DNA of 64,000 bases, from the NCBI RefSeq assembly GCF_003347605.1, contig NZ_QDFZ01000011.1, forward strand, positions 1-64,000. The letters are read 5' to 3'. How positions within the stretch are numbered: the first letter of the stretch is position 1; each line of letters starts with the position of its first letter. The position numbers and the translations under genes are program-made. The notes under the pieces were generated by a model. It did not search any database and had not been told where the DNA came from. It was given only the letters and a program-made list of their open reading frames with translations. The stretch is from Chryseobacterium sp. KLBC 52 (lineage in GTDB: Bacteria > Bacteroidota > Bacteroidia > Flavobacteriales > Weeksellaceae). Shown here piece by piece: positions 52,201-61,084 of this stretch.

Positions 52201-53872
52201 GTTTAAATTTAGCCGTAAATTCTTCATAGGCATCAAAAGCATCAGGATAAGCTAAAAAGGCTTCTTTTATTTCATCAGAATTTTTGATATAATATTCACC
52301 TGTAGCCAACCCTCTTCTTTTACCAAAACCTTTTCCAACAGGTGTTGTCAGCTTTTCACCATCTTTGATACAGCTTACAATATCCTGAATATTAGAATCA
52401 TCCTTATTGGTGTAAAAAGTCTCATTCTGAGCCAGAATTTTAACATCATATTTATCAGCCAGATACAACAGCACTTCATTCAAATGCTCTTCTTCAGGCA
52501 GTTTATGATTCTGAATCTGCACATAAAAATCATCTTCAAAGGTATCTTTCCACCATTTGAAAAGTTCTTCCCCTTTCTGTTCACCGGTATTCAAGATCGC
52601 ATCAGGTATATCTCCCATAATTCCGGAAGTCAAAGCAATGACCCCTTCTTTATACTGGGCGATCAATTCTCTGCTCACCCTTGGAACTCCAAAATAGAAT
52701 CCTTTCAGAAATCCGATACTGGAGAGTTTTGCCAGATTTTTATATCCATTAAAGTCTTTCGCCAAAAGTACTACCTGCGTTCTCCTGTCCGGATCATCTT
52801 TTGTAAACTGCTTTTGTTCATAACGTTCTGAAATATAAAATTCGCAGCCTACCACTGGGATAAGCGGCTCGGAAACAGGCTCAGCTTCAGTAAATTCTGT
52901 TCCGTTTTCTTCTGCCTCCTGTTTTTTTGCCAGGTATTCTTTATGCTTTTTTGCTCTGTCACCATTAGCACCCTCCACTGCTGAAACGAACTTGAAAGCT
53001 CCCATCATATTCCCGAGATCCACCATACCGACAGCCGGGAAGTTTTCATCGGAAGCTTTTTTAATCAAGTCATTGATGCTTGAAGTAGCGGTAAGTGTAG
53101 AGAAAACACTGTGATTGTCAAAATTGAAATATTTACCTAAATCAATTTCATCTATGCTTCCGAAATCCTGCTGCTTTTTCTTATTATGAAAATCAGCAAC
53201 CTGCCTTCTGATAACAATATTGAAAGGCTTAATGGGATCCGGATAAAGACTTCTGAAATAGGCGAGCTGATCTTCCGAAATCTTTAAGGTATCTGCGGGT
53301 ACTACTCCAATTCTTACCATTTCAAAGAAAGCTCTGGCAGTAGCATTTACGTCCGCAGCGGCATTATGGGCTTCATCAAATTTATTCCCATAAAGTTTTT
53401 CATAAAGTTCTTCAAGCTTCGGAGGTTTGAATCTTCCTCCACGTCCTCCTCCAAGCTGGCAGAAATCCGTTCCCAAAATCATGGTATCTGCTTTGGGCTT
53501 TTCCTGAAGGTTATCCTTCATATTTTTTCTGTAAAATTCTGCTCCAACAATATTATAGTCGAATTCTACATTATGTCCGGAAACCACTCTTACCCTTTCC
53601 AGGACTTTAGAAAACTCTTCAAGAATCTCCTGCAGATCCCGTCCTTCCTCATTGGCAATTTTGGTTGTAATTCCGTGAATACGTGCTGCATTAAAGGGAA
53701 TATCATACCCTTCAGGTTTTATGATATAATCCTGGTTTTCAATCAGGTTCCCATCATCATCGTGCACCTGCCATGCAATCTGAACCATTCTTGGCCAGTT
53801 ATCCGAGTCTGAAAGCGGGGCGTTGAAATTTTTTGGTAAACCGGTTGTTTCTGTGTCAAAAATTAAATACAT
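49205..53872 (-). CDS. dnaE: DNA polymerase III alpha subunit with N-terminal DEDD exonuclease domain (1555 aa)
   Basis: Replicative polymerase. An N-terminal epsilon-like 3'-5' exonuclease domain (residues 1-190) shows [10 protein letters not shown] (D and E metal ligands), [13 protein letters not shown] and [16 protein letters not shown]. A PHP domain follows (about 245-480: [25 protein letters not shown]). The Pol III palm has [16 protein letters not shown] and [15 protein letters not shown] (about 693-707, catalytic Asp). Fingers contain [30 protein letters not shown] and [24 protein letters not shown]; the C-terminus has an OB fold ([15 protein letters not shown]). DnaE proteins of about 1150 aa are common; this length comes from the added exonuclease domain and an acidic insertion near 1280-1340 ([22 protein letters not shown]). 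Confidence 0.94.
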   Translation of the reverse strand: [1555 protein letters not shown]

Positions 53873-54292
53873 ATAATGTTCTAACTTTTTTATAAAAAGA
53901 GAATGTAAAGTTACTTCATTTTTTTCTAATCAGCACTCTTGTTTTACTATATAAATATCCGGCTTTTTTTAATTATAAGGTCTTCATTTCATTTACTGCA
54001 TCAGGATTTTACTTTTCTAATCAAACACTCTTCCAAGAAAAAATTAAAACTTTGATGGGACAGGTGGCTGGGTCGAGATTTTTTTCAGCTATTTTTTCAC
54101 AAAATAGTGACATTCTACCTGTAAATGACATAAAATAAAAACTACAACCATAAACAGGAGTATCAAATTATTCATAAAGCAAGACAAAAAAAATTAAAAA
54201 CATTAATAAAAAAGCACTTTAAATGACTATAATTAAAAATAAAAGCATTTTGTTTATATATTTATTAAAACAAAACCTAAAAAAACATCACA
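53873..54292. other. Divergent intergenic region
   Basis: 420 bp between dnaE and the subtilase gene. On the dnaE side taacttta (one mismatch) occurs near 53915. The rest is AT-rich, with a short G-rich patch (gggacaggtggctgggtcg, 54057-54075). No gene or RNA is evident. Confidence 0.45.
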
Positions 54293-56407
54293 ATGAAAAA
54301 AATCTTTATTTCGATCAGCATGCTGACAACTATTGTCATAAATGCTCAAAACAGTAATGAAATTTTAAAAAGAGATTTAGAACGTCAAAGAATAGAAAAC
54401 AACAAAAAATTTGATCTTTATCTCTCAAAATACCTGGCGGCTGGTAAAAACCCCGAGCCTCTTAACGAACTTGAGGAACAGCGAAAAAACCTGGCAGGAT
54501 TTGATCCGGATGGAAAACCGTATTTCTATCAATCTCATGATCTGGATCAGATAAAAAACTCCAATGCAGACTTTTTACAGGATGGCAACATCACAGGACT
54601 AACAGGTTCATTTAACGGCGAAAATATTAAATACACCATCTTCGACGGCGGAAGAGCATTTGAAGGACATATGTTATTCAATAATGCCCCTGGCAGGATA
54701 AACAATAAAGAAGCCAGCACCATGAACTACAGTTCGCACTCCACCGGTGTTACCGGATTTATAGGAGCCAAAGACTATCCTTACACTTATACCTTTTCCA
54801 ATGGCACAACCCGGGTTACGAATTTCAGAGGAATAGCACAAAATTCAACTTTTGACAATTACGCATTTGCCACTACAACATTAGCCGGAGCTTCTGCTCC
54901 CAGTACATTGTTCGAAAAAATAGTTCTGGCACAGCCCAAAATATCCAATCATTCATATGGCACTAACCTCGGTTGGGATATGTCAGGATTTTCTTGGATA
55001 TGGAAAGGGCAATTTACAAGTCCCGGAACCAGCATGGATCTACAGGGAACCTATCTTACCAGTGATCAGACTTACGACAATATCGTGTATAATAATCCTA
55101 CCTATGTTATCGTTAAATCAGCCGGAAATTCATATGGAATGGGACCCGCGGGAAGCATCTTTCCTAAGTATTATATAAGCAGTGCGGGAAGCTATGTACA
55201 ATTTGCCAGTACAGACACAGTACCACAAAACAATTGTGCTTTAGGATATGACTGTATCAGCACTGGCTCTTTGGCAAAAAATATTATCGTAGTGGGTGCT
55301 TCTGATATTCTGACTGCCAGTGATAAAAGATACTCTTCCCCTTCTGATGTGATAAGATCAAGCTACAGCAGCGCCGGCCCAAGAGATGATGGTGCCATAA
55401 AACCGGATATCATCACTACAGGAACGAATGTAGTATATGCATCCACAGCCGAAAATACAACAGGCAGCAGTTTACCCGCCTCAGGCAGTGGAACCTCTTT
55501 TTCAGCACCTATTGTTACAGGAATCATAGGAGTATGGATGCAGATTTATAAGCAGCTTTTTCCTGCTCTTGAACTTAACGCAGCATCAGCCAAAACATTA
55601 ATGGTCCATTCCGCATCTGAAGCAGGAACTGTCGGTCCAGATCCATGGAATGGCTGGGGATACATCAATGCAAAAAAAGGAGCTGAACTTCTTGTAGGAA
55701 AATTCAATAATACCGTACTATTTAATGATGAAACCTTAAATAACGGGTCTGTTAATACCCAAACAGTAAAAGCATCCGGATCTGAGCCCTTAAAAGTAAC
55801 CTTATCCTGGGTTGACCCGGAATATGTGGTCCCCTCAAGCATAACATGGACAGAAGCCTATAATAACAGAACTTCCAGATTGATAAACGATTTAGATGTA
55901 CGAATTATAGATACCGGGACCGGCATCATTTATCAGCCCTGGAAATTAAATGCACTAGATCCAATGAGTCCTGCTACAAAAGGAGACAACACCGTAGACA
56001 ATGTAGAACAGGTAGTTATTGATAACCCGACACCAGGAGCTGTTTATAGAATTGAAATTTCTCATAAAGGAACATTAAAAAATAACGCTTCTCCGAGTGT
56101 TACTTCTCCTCAAAACTACTCCGTGCTCGTAACAGGATTTACTGAAGTACTGGGTGTTAAAGGAACAGGATCTGCAGCGGATGCTGTAACCGTAGCTCCA
56201 ACTGTTGTAAAAGACTTTACCAATATACTAAAAGCGCCTAGAAAGTCTACCTTTACGATCTATGATCTTTCCGGTAAAAAATTACAGACCGGAATCATTA
56301 ACAATGACAAAGAACCAATAGATTTATCCACTTACACCAAGGGAATTTACATCATTGAAATAAAAACAGACAAAGATGTTATTTCTAAAAAAGTGATCAA
56401 GGAATAA
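54293..56407 (+). CDS. Secreted S8 family serine protease with T9SS type A sorting domain (704 aa)
   Basis: Subtilisin-like endopeptidase exported through T9SS. A signal peptide (1-18, IVINA|Q) is followed by a helical region. The catalytic triad is D118 in IFDGGRAFEGH, H149 in SSHSTGVTGFIGA and S402 in GSGTSFSAPIVTG; an oxyanion-type region YVIVKSAGNSYG lies between. After the protease domain comes a beta-sandwich often seen in this group (LKVTLSWVDPEY, RLINDLDVRIIDTG, YRIEISHKGTL). A compact type A sorting domain ends it (FTIYDLSGKKLQTG, YTKGIYIIEIKTD, KKVIKE). The usual N-terminal inhibitor prodomain is short or absent. It probably degrades external proteins for nutrition. Confidence 0.93.
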   Translation: MKKIFISISMLTTIVINAQNSNEILKRDLERQRIENNKKFDLYLSKYLAAGKNPEPLNELEEQRKNLAGFDPDGKPYFYQSHDLDQIKNSNADFLQDGNITGLTGSFNGENIKYTIFDGGRAFEGHMLFNNAPGRINNKEASTMNYSSHSTGVTGFIGAKDYPYTYTFSNGTTRVTNFRGIAQNSTFDNYAFATTTLAGASAPSTLFEKIVLAQPKISNHSYGTNLGWDMSGFSWIWKGQFTSPGTSMDLQGTYLTSDQTYDNIVYNNPTYVIVKSAGNSYGMGPAGSIFPKYYISSAGSYVQFASTDTVPQNNCALGYDCISTGSLAKNIIVVGASDILTASDKRYSSPSDVIRSSYSSAGPRDDGAIKPDIITTGTNVVYASTAENTTGSSLPASGSGTSFSAPIVTGIIGVWMQIYKQLFPALELNAASAKTLMVHSASEAGTVGPDPWNGWGYINAKKGAELLVGKFNNTVLFNDETLNNGSVNTQTVKASGSEPLKVTLSWVDPEYVVPSSITWTEAYNNRTSRLINDLDVRIIDTGTGIIYQPWKLNALDPMSPATKGDNTVDNVEQVVIDNPTPGAVYRIEISHKGTLKNNASPSVTSPQNYSVLVTGFTEVLGVKGTGSAADAVTVAPTVVKDFTNILKAPRKSTFTIYDLSGKKLQTGIINNDKEPIDLSTYTKGIYIIEIKTDKDVISKKVIKE

Positions 56408-56431
56408 CCTATATACAGAAAGATTCTTCAC

Positions 56432-56466
56432 AAAATACTAACAGTTGTTAGTATTTTGTTTTTTTG
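56432..56466 (+). terminator. Terminator of the subtilase gene, overlapping the next promoter
   Basis: Perfect 11-bp stem aaaatactaac / gttagtatttt with a 4-nt loop, 24 bp after the stop, followed by gtttttttg. The -33 TTG of the next gene sits inside this hairpin. Confidence 0.88.
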
Positions 56467-56476
56467 TGTATATTTG
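56445..56476 (+). promoter_or_regulatory. Promoter of the 2-oxoacid dehydrogenase E1 gene
   Basis: TTG at 56445-56447, 21 bp, TATATTTG at 56469-56476, an exact Bacteroidota promoter. Only 6 bp separate it from the ATG at 56483, which predicts a leaderless or nearly leaderless mRNA. Confidence 0.65.
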
Positions 56477-56482
56477 CTTCCT

Positions 56483-58555
56483 ATGGAAAATGCACTTCAC
56501 GAAAAAGTTTCTCAGGATATATTACTCAAAGCGTATAATCATATGATGCTGGCCAAAGCCATGGCTGACATTTACGAAGAAAACAGAAATGTATGCAAAT
56601 ACGTTCACAGTACTTCCAGAGGTCACGAAGCTATTCAGCTTGCAACAGCCTATCAGCTAAAGAAGGAAGACTGGGTTTCTCCTTATTACAGAGACGAAAG
56701 TATTCTTTTAGGAATAGGTTTTGAACCGTACCAATTGATGCTTCAATTACTGGCTAAAGCTGATGATCCTTTTTCAGGCGGAAGATCTTATTACTCACAC
56801 CCTTCAAGCAGGGATGAAAACAAACCCAAAATTGTTCACCAGAGTTCTGCGACAGGAATGCAGACTATTCCTACGACAGGAGTGGCACAGGGAATAAAAT
56901 ACATTCAGGATTTCAACCTTCAGCAATTTGAAAACAACCCTGTTGTGGTTTGTAGCCTTGGAGATAATTCTGTTACTGAAGGTGAAGTGAGTGAAGCTTT
57001 ACAGTTTGCTGCTTTACACCAGCTTCCTATTATTTTCCTGGTTCAGGATAACGAATGGGGAATTTCTGTAACAAAAGACGAAGCAAGAACCTGTGACGCT
57101 TATGATTTCGTAGCCGGATTTACCGGGTTGAGCAGAATGAGAGTAGACGGAACTGATTTCGTGGAAAGCTTTGAAGCCATGAAAAAAGCCGTAGACTTTG
57201 TAAGAACAGAAAGAAAACCGTTGGTTGTATGTGCAAAAACGGTATTAATTGGACATCACACTTCAGGAGTAAGAAGAGAGTTCTATAGAGATGAAGAAGA
57301 TTTAACAAAACACAGAGCTAAAGATCCGGGAGAAATCCTTAGAAAATATTTACTGGAAACAGGTGTAGACGAAGATCTTTTAAAGCAAATCACTAAAAAG
57401 GCACGTCTTGAAGCAGAAGAAGCTTTCGAAAAGGCTAAAAATGCAGAAGATCCAAAGCCCGAAACCGTAATGCAGCACGTTTTCGCTCCTACTCCCATTA
57501 CAGAGGAAACAGGAACACGTGAACCTGCCAACGGAGAAAAAATTGTAATGGTAGATGCTGCCATCCACGCAATACAGGAATTGATGTGGAAACATCCGGA
57601 AGCTCTTCTTTACGGACAGGATGTAGGAGAAAGAATTGGTGGAGTTTTCCGTGAAACGGTAACATTAGGAAAAAAATTCGGAAGTAAAAGAGTTTTCAAT
57701 ACCGCCATTCAGGAGGCTTATATCATTGGGTCTACAGCGGGAATGAGTGCTGTTGGACTAAAGCCAATTGTTGAGGTTCAGTTTGCAGATTATATTTATC
57801 CGGGAATCAACCAGTTAATTACGGAAATTTCAAAATCCAGTTATTTAAGTGGTGGAAAATTCCCTGTAAGCAACATCATCCGTGTCCCTATCGGAGCCTA
57901 TGGAGGTGGTGGTCCTTACCACAGTGGAAGTGTTGAAAGCATCTTAGCCAATATCAAAGGAATAAAAATAGCATATCCAAGTAACGCTGCCGATTTTAAA
58001 GGGTTATTAAAAGCTGCTTATTATGATCCAAACCCAGTTGTAATGCTGGAGCATAAAGGATTATACTGGAGTAAAGTTCCGGGAACTGAAGATGCTAAAA
58101 CGATAGAACCTGCTGAAGACTATGTTCTTCCATTCGGAAAAGGTAAGGTAATCATTGAAGCTGATAAAGCGGAAACTGAAAAAGGCAGAACTTTATTGGT
58201 GGTAACTTATGGTATGGGAGTTTATTGGGCTAAAGAAGCAGCCAAGAATTTCAACGGAAGAGTTGAAGTGATCGACTTAAGAACACTTATCCCTCTGGAT
58301 GAAGAACTTGTTTTTGAAAGAGTAAAAGCGCATGGAAAGTGTATCGTTCTTACAGAAGAGCAGCTCAACAACTCTTTTGCAGAAGCATTTGCACACCGTA
58401 TCTCCAAGAACTGCTTCAAGTATCTTGATGCTCCGGTAGAAACGATGGGATCACTGGATGTACCTGCCGTTCCGATCAATCTGGTTCTGGAAAAAGAAAT
58501 GCTTCCCAATGCTGAGAAGCTCAGCAATAAGATCGAAGAAATGCTGAAATATTAA
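56483..58555 (+). CDS. Fused E1 alpha/beta of a 2-oxoacid (branched-chain type) dehydrogenase (690 aa)
   Basis: Thiamine-diphosphate enzyme that decarboxylates 2-oxoisovalerate-type acids and loads the E2 lipoyl arm. The E1 alpha half (about 1-330) has CKYVHSTSRGHEAIQLATAY and the TPP site (CSLGDNSVTEGEVSEALQFA, FLVQDNEWGIS). The E1 beta half (about 350-690) has LLYGQDVGERIGGVFRETV, FNTAIQEAYIIGSTAGMSAVGLKPIVEVQFADY and IRVPIGAYGGGGPYHSGS. Alpha and beta are encoded as one chain, normal for this group. The start is placed at 56483; a frame start at 56456 would lie upstream of the -7 element and inside the terminator. E2 and E3 genes are not nearby. Confidence 0.92.
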   Translation: MENALHEKVSQDILLKAYNHMMLAKAMADIYEENRNVCKYVHSTSRGHEAIQLATAYQLKKEDWVSPYYRDESILLGIGFEPYQLMLQLLAKADDPFSGGRSYYSHPSSRDENKPKIVHQSSATGMQTIPTTGVAQGIKYIQDFNLQQFENNPVVVCSLGDNSVTEGEVSEALQFAALHQLPIIFLVQDNEWGISVTKDEARTCDAYDFVAGFTGLSRMRVDGTDFVESFEAMKKAVDFVRTERKPLVVCAKTVLIGHHTSGVRREFYRDEEDLTKHRAKDPGEILRKYLLETGVDEDLLKQITKKARLEAEEAFEKAKNAEDPKPETVMQHVFAPTPITEETGTREPANGEKIVMVDAAIHAIQELMWKHPEALLYGQDVGERIGGVFRETVTLGKKFGSKRVFNTAIQEAYIIGSTAGMSAVGLKPIVEVQFADYIYPGINQLITEISKSSYLSGGKFPVSNIIRVPIGAYGGGGPYHSGSVESILANIKGIKIAYPSNAADFKGLLKAAYYDPNPVVMLEHKGLYWSKVPGTEDAKTIEPAEDYVLPFGKGKVIIEADKAETEKGRTLLVVTYGMGVYWAKEAAKNFNGRVEVIDLRTLIPLDEELVFERVKAHGKCIVLTEEQLNNSFAEAFAHRISKNCFKYLDAPVETMGSLDVPAVPINLVLEKEMLPNAEKLSNKIEEMLKY

Positions 58556-58570
58556 TTTCATATAAACTTA

Positions 58571-58602
58571 AAACCTCTAAAAATATTTAGAGGTTTTTTT
58601 AT
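58571..58602 (+). terminator. Terminator of the E1 gene
   Basis: Perfect 11-bp stem aaacctctaaa / tttagaggttt, 4-nt loop, seven T, 16 bp after the stop. Confidence 0.9.
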
Positions 58603-58762
58603 GCATTTTTTTCACTACTTTTATTTAAGATTATCAATCTCAATTCTAGTCGATTATCAACCAACAAAACACAATTATCCATTATCTGAGAGGTACTACG
58701 AAATACTATTAATCCCAGTTTGGTATTTATTTTGTCTCTATACGCAAAACACATCCATCTTT

Positions 58763-59794
58763 ATGATCACAACCAAATACGTCAATTATAAACAGGTTCT
58801 CAATCTTGCCGGTGTACATCTCATCCTTATCTCTATCTGGTGTACATTGATTGCTGTTTTATTTTATTTCTTTAACTGGCATTGGATGACCATTCCATGG
58901 GTTCCTGTTGCATTAATTGGTACAGCAGAAGCATTCCTTGTGGGTTTTAAAAACAACCAGGCCTATGACAGACTTTGGGAAGCCAGAAAAATATGGGGTG
59001 GAATTGTGAATTCCAGCCGTTCGTTCGCTTCTATGGTATATGCTTTCGATACCAAAAATGAAGAAATTGGAGTTTTTGATCTTGAAGACCGCAAAAGAAG
59101 GATTGTCTATCGTCATATTGCATGGTTATATACTTTTCGTGAGCAACTTCTGGTGCCTACAGAATGGGAGCACATCAGCACAGAAAATAACAAATTCGGG
59201 AATATCAACCTGAGAAGAAACAGATTGATCAAGGCAGGTTTTCCGGATTATGGAAGAGCTCCTATTTTCCTTCACAAATATCTTTCTGAAGAAGAATATG
59301 AGCTTAAAAACGATTATAAAAACTTTGCTACCTATCTGGTTGCCCAACAGGCAAAAGATATCAATGAGCTGAAAAACATGAACGCCATTACAGAATTCAA
59401 CCAGACCCAGCTTCAAAACAGCCTGAATGAATTCTACAATTTTCAGGGACAGGCAGAAAGAATCAAAAAGTTTCCTTCTCCAAGACAGTTTGCCAGCACA
59501 GCCTTTGTTTTCAATATTCTCTTTATTATGCTGCTTCCATTAGGATTAGTGAATGAGTTTGCAAAGCTTGGTGATTGGGGAATCTGGACTTCCATTCCTT
59601 TCTGCATCATCATCGGATGGATTTATATCATTATGGAACTGGTAGGAGATTATTCTGAAAATCCTTTTGCAGGATTAATGTTTGACGTTCCGATGCTTTC
59701 GATCTGCAGAACGATTGAAATAGATCTTCTTCAGATGAGCGGAGAAACAGAGCTTCCTGATCCTATCTCTTCCAAAAACGGAGTTTTGGTTTAA
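58763..59794 (+). CDS. Bestrophin-like chloride channel family protein (343 aa)
   Basis: UPF0187/bestrophin family, probable anion (or cation) channel. The start is put at 58763 (MITTKYVNYKQVL); the frame goes up to 58601 but its first 54 codons overlap the E1 terminator and are poorly protein-like. Features are transmembrane segments near residues 15-38, 46-60 and two around 240-285, with LVGFKNNQAYDRLWEARKIWGGIVNSSR being the family hallmark. The C-terminal DYSENPFAGLMFDVPMLSICRTIEIDL is also typical. Length is normal. Neighbours do not indicate a specific role. Confidence 0.9.
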   Translation: MITTKYVNYKQVLNLAGVHLILISIWCTLIAVLFYFFNWHWMTIPWVPVALIGTAEAFLVGFKNNQAYDRLWEARKIWGGIVNSSRSFASMVYAFDTKNEEIGVFDLEDRKRRIVYRHIAWLYTFREQLLVPTEWEHISTENNKFGNINLRRNRLIKAGFPDYGRAPIFLHKYLSEEEYELKNDYKNFATYLVAQQAKDINELKNMNAITEFNQTQLQNSLNEFYNFQGQAERIKKFPSPRQFASTAFVFNILFIMLLPLGLVNEFAKLGDWGIWTSIPFCIIIGWIYIIMELVGDYSENPFAGLMFDVPMLSICRTIEIDLLQMSGETELPDPISSKNGVLV

Positions 59795-59981
59795 TTTCTT
59801 AGTTACTTTAAAGGCTTAAACTTTATCAAAATCATTGCAAAAACTTTAAAACGTATTCAAAAAGTTCATTGTTTTTCTTAATTTAGAGGCATTGAAAGCA
59901 TAAGCTATATTGATTCCCCCGAATTGATTTGGCTTTTACTTTTTTCGTCAACTAATAATTTTATCCTTCCTTTTGTAAACA

Positions 59982-61067
59982 ATGAAATCCAGGCAACTTC
60001 TGCAGGCTATCACAATACTATGTCTTACCCTATTCTGCCCTAAAGTGAAGTCGCAGGCAGCTTTCAACAAAGAGCTACCCAAAGATTTTACAGACGGATT
60101 CACTAAAGAAATTAATGACAGCATTCCTTCCCTGGGATCTTTCATTGTTTCACAAAACAATAAGGTAATTTATGAGCAGTACTTCCATGGAGCCGATAAA
60201 GAGACTATTTTCAGTATAAAATCTGTTACCAAAAGTATCTTATCTGTGCTGGCTGGCATTGCACAGGATAAAAATATACTTCCTAACCTCAACACTCCGG
60301 TTTTAAAAATTCTTCCGGAATACAATATATCAAGAAGCAGTTTCAAAAATATTTCCAATATTGAAGGAAAGGTAGCTCATGATTCCATCAGAAATACATT
60401 AACATTAAAAAATCTGCTGACCATGCAGGGTGGTTTTGACTGGGTTGAAAATTCAAAAATTTCCACCGCTATGTTGTTTTCCGGTGATCCCGTAAAATTT
60501 GTACTGGATCTTCCTTTTGAAGAATATCCGGGGACAGTCTTCAATTATAACAGTGGTGAAACCCATCTTTTCGGCGCAGCATTAGCCAAAATCGTAAAAA
60601 CTAATCTGAAACAGTTCGCCACAGAAAATCTTTTCAGGCCATTAAAGATGAATACTCCACGATGGGATACAGATTCCATGAACAGGAATATCGCAGGTTC
60701 GGAGATGTTTATGAAACCTGAAGACATGCTGAAATTCGGCACTATAATCCTGAACAACGGAAAATTTAGCGGCAAACAGATCGTCTCTTCAAAATGGATT
60801 CAGGAATCTACTTCTGAACAGGTAAAACTGGATTCATGGGATGTCATGCCGAATGCCAACGGTTACGGCTATTACTGGTGGCGAAGAAAAACCAACGGGC
60901 ATCAGGCTTTTGTAGCCACCGGTTATGGCGGACAGCTTATCTGTATCATTCCTGATTTAAAAATGGTCATTGTAACCACGTGCTTTCTGAATGATAAAAA
61001 TAAAGGCAGAACAGAGATTAAAAGACTTCATTATTTCATTGATAAAATAACCAAAGCAGACCAATAA
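59982..61067 (+). CDS. Serine hydrolase, beta-lactamase class C family (361 aa)
   Basis: Penicillin-binding-protein/esterase fold, exported (signal peptide about 1-24). The active-site SxxK is S81-V-T-K84 within FSIKSVTKSILSVLAG; the Tyr motif is YNS at 189-191 (FNYNSGETHLFGAALAK). The third motif is GYGGQLICIIPDLKMVIV near the end, instead of KTG. Substrate cannot be told; this family includes esterases, peptidases and lactamases, so resistance should not be assumed. It converges on the Lrp regulator gene with 17 bp between, and no terminator is obvious. Confidence 0.9.
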   Translation: MKSRQLLQAITILCLTLFCPKVKSQAAFNKELPKDFTDGFTKEINDSIPSLGSFIVSQNNKVIYEQYFHGADKETIFSIKSVTKSILSVLAGIAQDKNILPNLNTPVLKILPEYNISRSSFKNISNIEGKVAHDSIRNTLTLKNLLTMQGGFDWVENSKISTAMLFSGDPVKFVLDLPFEEYPGTVFNYNSGETHLFGAALAKIVKTNLKQFATENLFRPLKMNTPRWDTDSMNRNIAGSEMFMKPEDMLKFGTIILNNGKFSGKQIVSSKWIQESTSEQVKLDSWDVMPNANGYGYYWWRRKTNGHQAFVATGYGGQLICIIPDLKMVIVTTCFLNDKNKGRTEIKRLHYFIDKITKADQ

Positions 61068-61084
61068 CTGACTGGGAAATTTAT

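Noticed and set aside
58601-58762. N-terminal extension of the bestrophin-like protein
   Set aside because: It starts at the E1 terminator T tract and is not protein-like; the family N-terminus begins at 58763.
60035-61067. Beta-lactamase resistance gene
   Set aside because: SxxK and YNS fit the wide serine hydrolase family, but KTG is replaced and nothing indicates antibiotic hydrolysis.
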